The notes under the pieces were generated by a model. That model saw only the letters and a list, made by a program, of their open reading frames with translations, had not been told where the DNA came from and made no database searches. From assembly GCA_905221605.1 (NCBI GenBank), contig CAJNDS010002690.1, forward strand, positions 650,531 through 714,530: DNA of 64,000 nt. The letters run 5' to 3'. Shown piece after piece: positions 1 through 11,433 of this stretch (position 1 is the stretch's first letter; every line of letters begins with the position of its first letter). Made by a program: the position numbers and the translations under genes. The stretch is from Symbiodinium natans. Lineage: Eukaryota > Sar > Dinophyceae > Suessiales > Symbiodiniaceae.

Positions 1-147
1 ACCCTAAACCCTGTTGTTGGGGTCCAAAAAAGAGTCGGGAAGAGCCAATTTTGGGAGCTTGGTGTTTCATTGGTGCCTGCTCTGCGTGAGCCCCGAGATT
101 GCCAGGGATTATATGTAGGTCTTGGGGCAAATAGGGTATACGATTTT

Positions 148-241
148 TACCCAAAGGCTCCTATGTAGTACCTTTTTGGGGTAGTATACTAGAATCCCCT
201 ATAACCAACCCAAAAAGGAACTACATTGGAGCCTTTGGGTA
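148..241 (+). mobile_element. Hairpin element family A, copy 1
   Basis: 94 bp with terminal inverted repeats from TACCCAAAGGCTCC to GGAGCCTTTGGGTA; nearly the whole element is a fold-back around GGGTAGTATACTAGAATCCC. No coding capacity: MITE/introner-like. Confidence 0.8.
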
Positions 242-640
242 GTTAGGGCTAACTTATATGAGGTTATGGGGCTCAGGGCCTAGGCTTTGGGGCTGAGGGA
301 GCTGTGGGCTTAAGGGTTTAGGGTTTAGGGTTTAGGGTGTGTAGAGTAGCTGTAGGAAGTGCCCCGAAGCCCACAGACCCATGTGGTCAAGTTGGGTGGG
401 AAGTTTGGCTTTGCGCCTTAACCGCTCAGGCTCGAAACCTTAATATGAACCCAAAGCCTTTCGGGCTTGGCATTTACCGGTGTTCCAGCGCTTTGGGGGT
501 TCCAGGCTGTTTCAAGATGTTCCTTTTGGGGGGTTTTGGGTTTCAGCAACTTGGTCTCAATTATTCCTCTCTCTCCTTAGTTAAACCTCCTTATACCCTA
601 AACCATCCATCCTCAAACCTTCAAACCCTAACCTACTGCT

Positions 641-728
641 TGGCCCCGCGCGGTTCGGCGGCTTGAAGCGTTTACGTTCTTCGGCAAGTTGTTTGGGATC
701 TCCGATGCGCCTGAGCTAAGGAGGAACC
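641..728 (+). CDS. Candidate mini-exon, unknown protein
   Basis: GC-rich island open in one frame (EAFTFFGKLFGISDAPELRR) between CCCTAAA-type tracts. Amino-acid composition looks coding. Borders and gene are unknown. Confidence 0.25.
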
Positions 729-1164
729 CTTCAACTCCCTAAACCGTGAACCCTAAACCCTAAACTCTACAATTATAGTTGGTAGCCTACGTAGTGGTAC
801 CTTTGTTTCTCTTTTTTGGCGCAAAGGTTCCCATGTAAAGTAACTAACCCAAAAAGAGGGCGCCCTTCTTATAATATGGTTCCTGCTACTAAGTCTCCCT
901 GAATCCCTAAACCCTAAACCCTAAACCCGAAACCCTAAACCCAGTAGTGTTGTTTACCAAAAGTGTTCATTTGGTCCTTAAGGTGCTGCGTTGCCATGCG
1001 TGTTGAAACCCTGCAGTCGCCATCTTGTGGCTCAGCCGTCCCAGACTTCCCGGGTTTAGGGCCTCGGGAGTAGGGTTTAGGGTTTAGGGTTTAGGGTTTA
1101 GAGTTTCGGGTTTAGGGTTTAGGGTTTAGGGGTAAACCCCAAACCCCTTACCTGCTGCATGCAG

Positions 1165-1242
1165 CGAGGCTGAACTGGTACGTCGACCAGATCAGCAGGC
1201 GCCCTTTCAGGGCTTTCTTCGGATTTTCAGGAAGTTTTGCCC
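1165..1242 (+). CDS. Candidate mini-exon, unknown protein
   Basis: Follows ATGCAG at 1159-1164; frame EAELVRRPDQQAPFQGFLRI. It runs into a C homopolymer at 1243-1264 and then TTTAGGG. No family recognised. Confidence 0.3.
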
Positions 1243-1503
1243 TCCCCCCCCCCCCCCCCCCCCCAAAGCCCTCAGCCCTCTAGGGTTTAGGGTTTAGGGT
1301 TCTTAAGGGGGGTTCAAGGGGGCAAGTTGTGCCCCCCCAAAGCCCCCTAAGCCCTATATTTTATAGGGTTCTTAAGCTGGGTTCAGATGGCAGGTACTTT
1401 TATAGGGTTCTTAAGCTGAGTGAGTCCCAGGTTGTAGTAGGGAGTGTTAGGGAACCTTGGGTTACATACTCCCCCCCACCATGAACCTCCCTGGAGAACC
1501 CTC

Positions 1504-1597
1504 TACCCAAAGGCTCTAATGTAGTTCCTTTTTGGGTTAGTTATAGGGGATTCTAGTATACTACCCCAAAAAGGTACTACATTGGAGCCTTTGGGTA
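1504..1597 (-). mobile_element. Family A, copy 2 (inverted)
   Basis: Almost identical to copy 1 on the other strand; the asymmetric centre (TTAGTTATAGGGGATTCTAG) sets the orientation. Confidence 0.8.
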
Positions 1598-1619
1598 GCT
1601 ATATCATTCCAGTACTATC

Positions 1620-2600
1620 CAGGCACCGTCAGGTGACTACAGCCTTCCTGGACCTTCCTCCTAGTTCTTCGCAGGGAAGAGGGATTTAGTGTCCTGAACT
1701 AGTCCGATACAAGGTGGGAGGAATCAAGATACTGGAGGGAGCAACTTATGTTATGAGTTGGCTGAAGTTCATTCTGCTTGTCCAAAATGTGCGAAGTGAG
1801 TTGTAAGTTGTGGGCTTCCAAACAAGGTTGTTTAAAGCTTTTCAGAAGCTCAAGCAACGTTAGACGTCACAGAAGATCATGTTGGCAAGAAGACATTTCG
1901 GAGTTATAAACCATGCGAAATGCAAGATCTGGTTTTGAATCAGGGTGTTTTTCTGAGGAAAACTGCAAAAGGGTCATCTGAAGTGGTTTCCCCTCGTTTT
2001 TGGCGCACGGCAGGGATGGGGGGGGTTGGGAGGGGGGAGGGGGGGGGGGGGGGGCGGGGCGAATCAGAAATCCGCCAGCTGCGGCTGCATGAAGTGCAGC
2101 AGCAGTCGGGCGTCTTGCATCAGATGCGGTCGGGCCGCGAAGCCTTCTCGCTCGCTCTCTTTCTCTCTCTCCTCTCTCTCTCTCTCCCTCTCTCTCTCCC
2201 GCGCTTATAACACATAACACATATCATCTACCATTTATCTTTTTTGCATGTAGCTCTCATCATGCCACTTTCAACGTTTAACAACTGTCATGTATCGTTT
2301 ATCATGAAACATTCCTCACACGAATCATATAGCGCATAACATACAAATATGTGACACACACATACATAGATCGAAATGTTGTACATATATATATATATAC
2401 ATATACATATACATAGACAGATAAAGAACATTTGATGCGGTTAGTTGTTGTGATTCGGGCTGCAAACGTTTTCGCAGGTGCCTTGGGGAGTTGCGACTCA
2501 ACACCCCGAGACGCCGACGACTGGAGGTGCAGGGGGGGGGGGGGAGGTTAAGCTGTCGGCTTTCGTGTTTAGGAAATAGGGCTTACGAGGAGGTGAACCC
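1620..2600. other. Unique stretch, no clear gene
   Basis: Contains weak frames only; 2060-2140 is a GC-rich island (frame RQLRLHEVQQQSGVLHQMRS or Cys-rich CGCMKCSSSRASCIRC) between a G run and a CT run, undecidable. 2200-2430 is AT-rich. Confidence 0.4.
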
Positions 2601-2620
2601 TAAACCCTAAACCCTATAAC

Positions 2621-2703
2621 CCCAAGTATAACTGTACTTATAAGTCCGCTAAGTGCGCAAAATAGGGTATAAGTATACTTAAGTACCCATGAACCTCCAA
2701 GTA
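2621..2703 (-). mobile_element. Hairpin family E, copy
   Basis: CCAAGTATAACTGTACTTATAAG ... AAGTACCCATGAACCTCCAAG. Confidence 0.55.
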
Positions 2704-3126
2704 GGGGTTTAGGGTTTAGGGTTTAGAGTCCTTGTCAGGGTTCGGGGCTTAGGGAAGCCCAAGGGGGGGGGGGGTATTTTGGGTGCGTGGCTGGGGTGTG
2801 TGCTGAGGGGTTTGTAGGGTTTGCGAGCGCGGGCCATGGGGGCCTTAAACCCTAAACCCTGAACCCTAAATCCTAGACCCCAAACCCTAACCCTGAACCC
2901 TAACCCCCGAGTATATTGATTGGTGTCAGACCCGCCACTAGCACTTTCTTGCCTTAGTTCAATGCTTCACTTGTTAGGTCTCAGCCTCCATCCTTCCAAG
3001 GAGAAAAAGGCCCCAAGCCCAGCCTTCATCTTTCTTGATGTATAGGGGTTAGGGTTTCGGGTTTTCAGGGTTTAGGATATATAGTGCCCAAGTCATATAC
3101 GGTGCCACTTCCAACACAAAGCACAG

Positions 3127-3243
3127 CGGAGTCAAAGTTCTACACCCAGCTCTACCATGTCTCCGGGAGCACCTTTGACCGAGCAGCAGCAAGAGAATGC
3201 TCGACTGGCTAAGCACATAGGTCTGCAAAGAGTCATTGGGTGA
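3127..3243 (+). CDS. Short coding island ending in a stop
   Basis: After CACAG the frame reads SSTMSPGAPLTEQQQENARL to GLQRVIG and TGA (3241-3243). The only ATG is at 3157, so it is either a 28-residue peptide or, more likely, a terminal exon. A Gln-rich hydrophilic stretch suggests helix. No family recognised. Confidence 0.35.
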   Translation, partial: RSQSSTPSSTMSPGAPLTEQQQENARLAKHIGLQRVIG

Positions 3244-3660
3244 ATCCATTAAGCATATCTGCTGACCCAAGCCCTTGGTGCTCTTGTGGCCACATGATTC
3301 GACTTGACGGTGTTGCCTGCGCTTTGCGCTGTGCCAATGAACTGGTCTGGCTTTCCTGGCTTCTCCTGTTCTCCAGCTGCAAAAGTCACCAGGCCCAAAG
3401 CCTTTAATACCACAAAACCGGGTTTCAGTTTGAGCTTGTCAGGCCTCAATCCTACAACACCCCCAAAGACTCTGCCCCGGAAACTAAACCCTAGCCCTAA
3501 GCTCTCTTCTATTCCCAAACCCCTGAATCACCCACCATACGACAGCATCCCGATCCCAAAGACCAAGCCCTGAAGCTCCTTTCATTTGCCCTATCCTTCC
3601 AGGGATCTTCTCCTGGGGTCCTTAGGGGCCCTGGTAACCTACTTATCAGGTCCCTGGAAG

Positions 3661-3740
3661 TACCCTAAACCCTAAACCCTAAACCCTAAACCCTAAACCC
3701 TAAACCCTAAACCCTAAACCCTAAACCCTAAACCCTAAAC
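3661..3740 (-). repeat. (CCCTAAA)n telomere-like array
   Basis: About 11 uninterrupted units. Similar arrays recur across the window; only the larger ones are listed. Confidence 0.95.
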
Positions 3741-3748
3741 TACTTATA

Positions 3749-3888
3749 GGGTCTTAGGGAAGTTACATGGGCCCTTTAACAAGGTCCCTTGCCTCCTTAA
3801 AGGGAGCCCTTGGGTTGCATAGGGTGTTTTGGGGTATATAAGGAGTCCCGATCAAGGGCCCATACTACGGGACCATGGAACTACCCCT
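3749..3888 (+). mobile_element. Hairpin family D, copy
   Basis: AGTTACATGGGCCC... at the left, GGGCCCATACTACGGGACCATGG...CTACCCC at the right. Internal TTTGGGGTATATAAGG is shared with the other D copies. Confidence 0.65.
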
Positions 3889-3960
3889 AAACTCTAAACC
3901 CTAAACCCTAAACCCTAAACGGCCCTGGGTCTTCGTCAGCTCCCCCGAACGCCAGGGCCC

Positions 3961-4017
3961 TGAACCCTAAACCCTAAACCCTAAACCCTAAACCCTAAAC
4001 CCTAAACCCTAAACCCT
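3961..4017 (-). repeat. (CCCTAAA)n array
   Basis: Eight units, preceded by a GC-rich 60-bp island (3919-3960) too short to call. Confidence 0.9.
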
Positions 4018-4159
4018 ACCTGGACCGCCGCAGTGTACACAAATTAATTAAGAGCAACTTTGGCCAGTGCCAGAAATTTAGGACAACTATCGCAAAAGTG
4101 CCAAGAAAAAACATAAACTTTACGTGCGCAGGCCATAAATAAACAGCAGTGACCACTTT

Positions 4160-4232
4160 GTGAAAGTGACGTGAATATGCGTGAAAGTGCCGTGAAAACG
4201 CGTGACAGTGCCGTGAATATGCGTGACATAAA
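4160..4232. repeat. Short tandem repeat (about 22-26 bp)
   Basis: GTGACGTGAATATGCGTGAAAGTGCCGTGAAAACGC type units. The minus frame repeats FSRHFHAYSRHFH because of it. It sits in a unique stretch, 4020-4320, between CCCTAAA arrays. Confidence 0.55.
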
Positions 4233-5251
4233 CTAAGTGCAGCGTCATGCTTTTTCGGTGACGTTTGAAAAGAGTCAACTTTCATCCAGTTGACACTTTT
4301 TTACGACAACCATGGATCTCCAGGTAAACCCTAAACCCTAAACCTTAAACCCTAAACCCTAAACCCTAAACCCTATAAACCTAAACTGTGTAGGGTTTTG
4401 GGGTTTAGGTGCCCAGAACTCTACAACCTTCCTTCCTCAGCCTCCAGGCTGCGAAGTCCAGTCTGGAGAATTTCATGAACCGCCCTTTGGCGGAACCAGG
4501 GTTTAGGGTTTAGGGTTTGGGGTTTGGGGTTTGGGGGTTTGGGGTTTGGGGTGATCAGAGTTCAGGGTCTGGGTTGATAGCGCGTACCTGGGCGCCTTGT
4601 GTACTCTACATTTTTTGGGTGGGTTATGCCCTATATGTTGGCGAATCTAACATTTGCGGTTTGAGACTCACTTTAGGGTTTAGAGTTCTCAGGTCGGCCT
4701 TGTTTATAGGGTTTACAGGGTTTATATAGGGTTTATAGGGCGTTATAGGTCGTTTTCGGGTTTATAGGGTTTATATAGTGTTTCAGGATTTAGGATTTAG
4801 GGTTCAGGGGCCTCCTTGGGGCCTTTAGGATTTAGGGTTTAGGGTTCAGGGGCCTCTCAGATTGCAAGGCTTGCAGGGTTTTTTTCGGGGCGTCCAGTGG
4901 CAATTTGCTGCCACATTGCACAACTGCATGTGTCGTGTTTTGTTGTAAAGAGAGCTTGGCTGCAGAATGGCGTGTTTTGAGTGGGTTGAAGGGTTTTGTG
5001 GAGTCGCTCTTTGCGTCGTTTCGAAATCTGCTTGGCTTTGGGACCTTTTTAACACGAGGCTTTTTCGGGCTCTAGTCCAAGGGTCGCGTCCACCCGCACA
5101 GCGTAAACCTTGAAACCTCCGACCCTAACCCCAATTCCTGAAACTGCAAGACCCTAAGACCCTAAACCCCTAACCCCCAACCTGCTAAACCCCCTAAGTC
5201 CCAAAGCCCCAATTCCGTAAACACTAGACTCTAGGACCCGAAGACCCTGTA

Positions 5252-5311
5252 TCCGCGTGCCCGCACGCGAGGCCGCACCGTCCATGATCGAACTCAGGAG
5301 TTTGCCGCTAG
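5252..5311 (+). CDS. Candidate mini-exon
   Basis: VPAREAAPSMIELRSLPLG frame between CCCTAA-type sequence upstream and TAGGGTTT downstream, the usual island polarity. Short, so weak. Confidence 0.22.
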
Positions 5312-5869
5312 GGTTTCGGGGCTTGAGGGGGTTTATGAGGAGGTAGGCCCTATACCATAAGCCAAACCCTAAACCTTACACCCTAAACCCTATATACCCT
5401 AAACCCTGTGCCCTGAACCCTGAGCCGCACATTTCACCTCAGTGGCTATTGTAAGAGGGTCGTGGTTTTTAGGCATCTTTTTCCGGTGGGTTTAACGGGC
5501 CCACCCGAGTTTGGGGCTTTAGAGTTTAGGGTTTAGGGTTTAGGGTTTCAATAGGGCCTTGAGGCTTTGCGTTTTTTTTAAGGCTAGGGTTTTCGGGGTC
5601 GTCGGCCGGGCTTGTGGGGTTAAGGTGTTTATGGCTTTAGGGCTTCTCGGGGGGCGGGGGGGTGCGGGCTTTTGGGTTTTGGGGTTCACGGCTTCAGGCC
5701 TGGTTTTTACAACTGCGCTGTGGGCTTGAGCAACTCCAATTTGCCCATCAATGATCGCAATTCCTTGGTGTCCGGTCTAAGGGCAAGTGGTGTTTATGGC
5801 TTAGGGCTGAAAGGGCTTGGGGTTCATGGTTTCATGCTAAACCCTAAACCCTAAACCATAAACCCCTGA

Positions 5870-6010
5870 CTCTTTTGGGAGGAGCTCCTGCAGCCTCCTG
5901 CCACGCCACTGCTTCCTGGCACGCCCGTGCTTCCCGGCACGCCCCTGCTGAACATCTCAGAGCCACCCCGGCGGCTCCTTGTTCCCTTGCATGCGGTGGC
6001 CGAGTCTTAG
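5870..6010 (+). CDS. Proline-rich coding island with stop
   Basis: Directly after a CCCTAAA array; reads LFWEELLQPPATPLLPG then TPVLPGTPLLN, EPPRRLLV and a TAG at 6008-6010. The internal TPLLPG/TPVLPG repeat suggests a Pro-rich linker or tail. The overlapping minus-strand frame (6077-5844) is less convincing. The stop abuts hairpin family H. Confidence 0.35.
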   Translation, partial: LFWEELLQPPATPLLPGTPVLPGTPLLNISEPPRRLLVPLHAVAES

Positions 6011-6106
6011 TAGCTGAGTGAGTACATTTTACACTTCTTGGGATACTATAACCCCCTGTAAAACTGAAAGTATACACTTTTTGGGGGCTTATGAACTCAG
6101 CAACCC
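6010..6106 (+). mobile_element. Hairpin family H, copy 1
   Basis: GCTGAGTGAGTACATTTTACAC ... GTATACACTTTTTGGGGGCTTATGAACTCAGC; starts at the stop of the island before it. Confidence 0.6.
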
Positions 6107-6513
6107 AGTTTTTATGGACCTCAGACTGCAGAGGCTGGGCTTAAAGAGGCTTAGCTGCTTAAGAGCCCTAGATATCGACGCCTTGGGGGGGGTTCCTCTT
6201 CTAAGAGCTGCCCGTATTGAGGGCCTTTGTGGAGTAACCGGAACACTCCAAGTGCGCTGAGAATCACACAGCCTGAACCCAAAAACCCCAAGGCCCGAAA
6301 CCACCAATCCTAAACCCGGCTACCCAAAACCCTCGAGCCCGCACCTCAAAAGCCCTAAACCCCCCGGAAAGCCCCCCCCCCAACACTTGGGATGATATCC
6401 GCTTATGCTAACAGTCCTTCATCGGGATTATCATCGGGGGTACTATAACCCCTAGTACGGACTGCTAGTATAAGAACCCTACGTACCCAAACCCAAAACT
6501 CCATTTTGGGAAA

Positions 6514-6588
6514 GCCAGGCCCCCAGGGGCTGCCCCAACGCCGGACTGCGACGACGGCGTGGGCCTTGCACGCCATGAAACCCTTTGA
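6514..6588 (+). CDS. Candidate terminal mini-exon
   Basis: ARPPGAAPTPDCDDGVGLAR then HETL and TGA. GC-rich, distinct from the surrounding arrays; TTTAGGG follows 15-30 bp later. No family recognised. Confidence 0.3.
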   Translation, partial: ARPPGAAPTPDCDDGVGLARHETL

Positions 6589-7311
6589 CCTAGATCGGGT
6601 TAAGGCTTAGGGCTTGGGGTTTGGGGTTTAGGGTTCAGGGTTTAGGGTTTAGGCTTGAGGGTTGCCCTAAACCTGAACCCCAAGGCCCTAGGGTTGTTGA
6701 GGGCTCAGGGAATTTGAGTTTCGAGGTGCAGGGTGTCAGAGTCAGGCACCATGACCCTGCACAACAACTCCCACAGCATTCAGTATCGGACTCAGGGCAC
6801 AATGGCCTGCACATCTTGAAAGAAAGTCGTGGTTCACATGGCACGAACCTAGCACTTTAGGGTTCAGTACCCTCTACCCTCAACCCTAAACCCTAAGCAG
6901 TGTGGTCCTGCTTGGAGGGTGGGGGGACTTAGTAAGTACACAGTGGACTTCTAAGTTTCCAAAAAGGAACCCTAATTGGAGTTATCCTACTTATAACTCT
7001 ATTGGATAACTATACCCTAACCCCTAATCCCTAAACCCTAAACCCTAAACCCCTGAACCCCTAAACCCCTAAACCCCTAAACCCCTAAACCCTATACTTA
7101 CTAAGTCCTCCGACCCTCCGACCCTGCCGCCATCTTGATAGTCCGAAAGACCAAAGTCCAAAGAAACCCTAGAACCCTGAACCAACCCCTCAACAACCCT
7201 AGCAATCCCTGAACATTCCTGTGGCCCTAAACCCCAAACCCTAAACCCCAAATCCTAAATCCCAAACCCCAAACCCTAAACCCTAAACCCCAAACCCTAA
7301 ACCCTAAATCC

Positions 7312-7392
7312 CTCGAAGCACTGCGTCCTGTCGCAGACCCGCTCGCCCCCGCGGATATCCCCGCGCGCACACCCGAAGAGGCCGCTCCCTGA
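7312..7392 (+). CDS. Candidate terminal mini-exon
   Basis: LEALRPVADPLAPADIPART then PEEAAP and TGA. Upstream is a CCCTAAA array, downstream (7404 on) TTTAGGG. An Ala/Pro/Glu-rich composition unlike the arrays. Confidence 0.35.
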   Translation, partial: LEALRPVADPLAPADIPARTPEEAAP

Positions 7393-7433
7393 GAGCCCTC
7401 CAGTTTAGGGTTCAGAGTTGAGGGCGGAAGGTT

Positions 7434-7540
7434 TAGGGTTTAGGGTTTAGGGTTTAGGGTCTAGGGTCTAGGGTTTAGGGTTTAGGGTTTAGGGTTTAGG
7501 GTTTAGGGTTTAGGGTTTAGGGTTTAGGGTTTAGGGTTTC
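7434..7540 (+). repeat. (TTTAGGG)n array
   Basis: Follows the 7312-7392 island; two TCTAGGG variants inside. Confidence 0.9.
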
Positions 7541-7659
7541 GGGGACTCTGGCCGCCCTGAGGTGATGTTCCCTTCTTCTGCAGGGGTTTAGGGTCTTACG
7601 GAGCTGCGGGCCCGTTCAGGGCTGGTACACGGGTTTAGGGTCTAGGGCTGAGGGTAAAC

Positions 7660-7918
7660 CCTCAACCCAAAACCCTAAAACCCTAAAACCCTAAGCCCTA
7701 AACCCTAAGCCCTAAAACCCTAAAACCCTAAACCCTAAACCCTAAACCCTAAACCCTAAAAGCCCCTAAACCCTAAACCCTAAACCCTAAAACCCTAAAA
7801 CCCTAAACCCTAAACCCTAAACCCTAAAAGCCCCTAAACCCTAAACCCTAAACCCCTAAAAGCCCCTAAACCCTAAAAGCCCCTAAACCCTAAACCCTAA
7901 ACCCTAAATCCTAAACTC
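7660..7918 (-). repeat. CCCTAAA/CCCTAAAA/CCCCTAAAAG mixed array
   Basis: Higher-order mix with recurring AAAGCCCCTAAA spacers; no gene in 7400-8480 apart from weak frames. Confidence 0.9.
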
Positions 7919-8488
7919 TCAGGATGCCAGGGCTTCGGGTGCACGGTTTTTTAGCTAGGCGAAGAGTGTAGTTTAGGGTTTAGGGTTTAGGGTTTAGGGT
8001 TTAGGGTTTAGGGTTTAGGGTCTAGTGTTTGGGGTTCAGGGTCCAGGGATTAGGGTTCGGGGGTCTTCTGCCATCTTTCGTCATGGCTTGCCATGTCACC
8101 TTCTCGACTGTCCGCAGAAGTGTGAGAGGGCTTAGGGATTGGGTGTAGTGGTTTAAGGGGGTCAGGGTTTAGGGTCTCTGGTTCGTTTGGTACGAGGTTC
8201 TTTTTTGTTGTTTTATGGACCTGCTTTTTCCCGCCTTTGTTGTTTGGCAATACTCGGAGGAGCTGGTGTGGGAGCCGCCAGTTGGGATGTCTCCCCCCTT
8301 ACGCGTAAACGGGATTATAGTACCACCCCCCCCCCCCCCCCCCCGCCCCTATTAAGTGCTGCATGCTGTCGAGCTTTTTTGATTGGGTTTCTCCCCCGCA
8401 AAAAATGCACGAAGCAACGCTCGTTTTGCTTTTTTTCGGCTGCTCTCGCTCTTTCTCATATCTCCTGTTTTTCTGCGTGAACCCTGAA

Positions 8489-8568
8489 CCCTAAACCCTA
8501 AACCCTAAACCCTAAACCCTAAACCCTAAACCCTAAACCCTAAACCCTAAACCCTAAACCCTCAACCT
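8489..8568 (-). repeat. (CCCTAAA)n array
   Basis: About 11 units. The 8570-8700 stretch after it is unique, Pro/Ser-codon rich, but I see no convincing frame. Confidence 0.9.
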
Positions 8569-8799
8569 AACCTTGACACCTCATCCTCAGGCACCCTTGC
8601 CCCCTTCTTCACCCCCACAGACAGCTCTTTCTGAGTTTCGCTTTCTTGAAAGAAATCCCCCGCACGCGCCCACATCCCTATTGAGGCTCGTGAATGGATT
8701 GGGGCTTAGGGCTTAGGATTTCGGCCCTAAACCCTAAACCCTAAACCCTAAACGAGTTGAACGTCTAGATGGGGCCGCTGAAGGGGGTCCGAGAGCTGC

Positions 8800-8975
8800 C
8801 CTAACTTTCATGGCCCCGGAATATGGTCCCTTACTTTCTGAAGTATGGGCCCTTGGGTTTTGCAGGGTTTAGGGTTTAGGATTTAGGGTTTAGGGTTTAG
8901 GATTTAGGGTTTAGGGTTGGGGGTATATAAGGGGTCCCCACTCAAGAGCCCAGACCACTGTAAGGGACCATGTAA
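8800..8975 (+). mobile_element. Family D with TTTAGGG array in its centre
   Basis: Left part to GGGCCCTTGGGTTTTGCA, then TTTAGGG copies (8865-8918), then the right part GGGTATATAAGGGGTCCC ... GGGACCATGTAAGTAC. Confidence 0.55.
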
Positions 8976-9130
8976 GTACTCGAAGAGACAGAATGCCCCC
9001 CCCCCCCCCTCCCAAAGTCCCGACCCGAATCCTTCGGGTTGAGGGCTTAGCTGAACCTTCACCCATGCTTGTTTCTCCCTAAAACTGACCTCAGTCACGA
9101 AAAATGCACCCTAAACCCTAAACCCTAAAC

Positions 9131-9220
9131 CTGCATCCCCTCAAGCCCTCGGCAGCCCCGAAGGCACCTCAGTCCGCACTCCGCCTGGAGATCGACGAGG
9201 CCAGGCACAGAGATTTTGTG
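9131..9220 (+). CDS. Candidate mini-exon ending at GTTTAG
   Basis: LHPLKPSAAPKAPQSALRLE then IDEARHRDFV. The open frame ends exactly where the downstream TTTAGGG array begins with GTTTAG (9221), a potential donor. Upstream is CCCTAAA. No family recognised. Confidence 0.42.
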
Positions 9221-10018
9221 GTTTAGGGTTTAGGGTCTAGGGTTTAGGGTTTAGGGTTTAGGGTTTAGGGTTTGGGGTTTAAGGTTTGGGATTTAGGGTT
9301 TAGGGGCTTAGGGTATGGGATTTAGGGTTTAGGTCTGGGGGGCCTTAGTTATATGGTGGTCCTGCTTAAAATGCTAGCGGCGTTTGGGGCCGCTGAAGCC
9401 CTAAACGCTAAATCCTAACCCTGTGTAGGGCTTCAGCTTAGAGACTTCAGGTTCTACCAAGCAGCACTACGCCCTTCACCCTTAAACTCAACTCTAGCTA
9501 AGCCTCGAGGCTGTTGTGAAGCAAAAGCTGCAACATAGGCCGCAAGCCCAATTTTGTTGAGCCAATTGTTCGGGCGCAAGACGGTGGGTCCCGCACCTGG
9601 GTCCAGCGCTCAAGCGCGCTGACGAGGATTAGCGTTGAAGCGTTCAGGGTTGAGGCTTGAGGGTTTGTTCCTACACAAACCCTTTAAGCCCTTAAACCTC
9701 CACCGCAAGTCCTATCCCCTAACCGTCTCCCTGACACCCAAACCCTAGGGCCTGGAAGCCCCAAAACCCGCTTAGGATTTCACAGGGTTTAGCGTTGAAA
9801 TTGAAACCGTTTCGAACTAGCCCTCATTTCTAAACTGAACCCTAAACCCTAAACCCTAAACCCTAACCCTATACACCCCAAAGGGTTTTTGGGATTTTGG
9901 GCGTTGCCGGGTCGAAGCAGGCGGCTGATGCCGCCACGGCCGAAGGTGCCCGCCCAAGTCATGACCCAGAGAGTCCATTTGTAACTTAGGGTTTAGGGTT
10001 TCGGGTTTAGGGTTTAGG

Positions 10019-10083
10019 GCCATTATGGAATTTGGTACCGAAAAGCCCTATTTAGTAGGGTTTTTTCGGTACCCAATTCCATA
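10019..10083 (+). mobile_element. Hairpin family J
   Basis: TTATGGAATTTGGTACCGAAAA ... TTTTTTCGGTACCCAATTCCATAA, near-perfect arms. A diverged copy lies at about 52000-52070. Confidence 0.6.
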
Positions 10084-10243
10084 ATATTACAACAGTACTA
10101 CGAATGGGCCCTCGTTGTGGATTTTTACGGGCAGAGCGTTTGGGCACTCAGCATGTAGGGGGGGGGGGCGATGAATGGTTTAGGGCTCAGGGATCAGAGC
10201 TCTCAACCTTAAACCGTATACTCTATCCCTAAGCTTTAAACCC

Positions 10244-10337
10244 TACCCAAAGGCTCCTATGTAGTACCTTTTTGGGGTAGTATACTAGAATCCCCTATTA
10301 CTAACCCAAAAAGGAACTACATTGGAGCCTTTGGGTA
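10244..10337 (+). mobile_element. Family A, copy 3
   Basis: 94 bp, same orientation as copy 1; CCCTAAA begins directly after its right end. Confidence 0.8.
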
Positions 10338-10418
10338 AACCCTAAACCCTAAACCCTAAACCATGGATTTACGGGGTGAACGTTTCGGCCTTGGGTTCTA
10401 CTGTAGGGGGTTTGGGAG

Positions 10419-10527
10419 ATGGGAGTTTACGAACATACGGGACCTCTAATATGGACCCCCAAATAGTAGGATTCCGTTATAATAAGGACCCCAATAAGGT
10501 ACCCCTAATCTCGGAAACCGCAGATCA
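10419..10527 (+). mobile_element. Hairpin family G, copy
   Basis: GGGAGTTTACGAACATACGGGACC ... GGTACCCCTAATCTCGGAAACC, centre AAATAGTAGGATTCCG. The 71-codon frame across it is not taken as a gene. Confidence 0.5.
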
Positions 10528-10607
10528 AGGTTTGGGATCAACCCGGCCAGATTTGGGCATACTGTTTGGGACATCTAGGGAAATTTCCTGACACCGACCC
10601 AGAAAAT

Positions 10608-10709
10608 CTGGGAGGATCCAAAAAGTAGAACCCCCAAGTAGTGCCCTATACTACTTTTGGGGTCATTCTCCGGAACCCTTAACAGGATCTACTTTTTGGA
10701 TCCTCCCAG
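10608..10709 (+). mobile_element. Hairpin family C
   Basis: CTGGGAGGATCCAAAAAGTA at the left and its complement at 10690-10709 on the right. A partial copy is at about 27530-27600 and an end fragment at about 28609-28622. Confidence 0.75.
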
Positions 10710-11433
10710 GCGTCAGGGCAAGCCCTAAGCCCTAAACCTGTACAACCTAAAACCTGTAGCCTAAAGCCCAAAACCCTACACAAAGTCAAGGCCCCGAGAT
10801 TGTGGGTCCGGGCTTATAGGTTTCAATCTTGCCGGAGCATTAAAAGAAAGCCCCAAATCCTGAATCCCTAATCTCTGCATCCTAAACGCTAGTCCTTTCT
10901 ATTCCCTAATCCTAAACCTTGAACCCGAAGCTCTTAAACCCTAAGCCCTGAAACCCTATAGCCCACTTTCCGGCTTGTTTCCAGATCTCTGTTGCCGAAG
11001 TGCTCAATCAGAACTGGATTTACGGTCTCGGGTCACAGGGCTTATCTGGCTTTTGGGGGCTTATAGGGCTCATAGCATTTGCTGTCTTTAGGGCTTTGGG
11101 GGCTTTTAGGTTTCGCATGTAGGTTTCAGGGAAAGTAGCATCCTTGCCGTCGCTGCTTGCAACAGGTTCACTGTCAAGGCCAAGAGCCCTGAATCCCAGA
11201 AAAGCTTCTCCCTAGACCCTAAACCTCGAAGCCGCCAAACCGCCTTAAGTGCAAAGATTGCAGGTCCGAAGCCCTTAAGCCTACACCCCCAAACCCCCAG
11301 ACTCCCTCACTGCAAAGATTTAACCTAAACCGCCAAACCCCACAACCCCCTAAACTGCAAAGGTTACAGGCCCTAAACCCTTGAAAGTCCAAGATTGTCG
11401 AGATCTGCTGCGCGCAGCCTTCATTGGCACCCT

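Noticed and set aside
337-666. 109-residue ORF and other ORFs ending in GFRV or NPKP
   Set aside because: Their tails are translations of TTTAGGG/CCCTAAA (GFRVxGL, LNPKP) and the rest lacks protein-like features.
1-1140. True chromosome end (telomere) at the start of the window
   Set aside because: Arrays are short, in both orientations, and spread over all 64 kb; no long terminal tract in one orientation.
2026-2217. Metallothionein-like Cys-rich peptide
   Set aside because: The Cys pattern is only one of several open frames in a short GC-rich island, flanked by G and CT runs.
4016-4285. His/Phe/Ser repeat protein on the minus strand
   Set aside because: Follows from a short tandem repeat in non-coding-looking DNA; its end runs into CCCTAAA.
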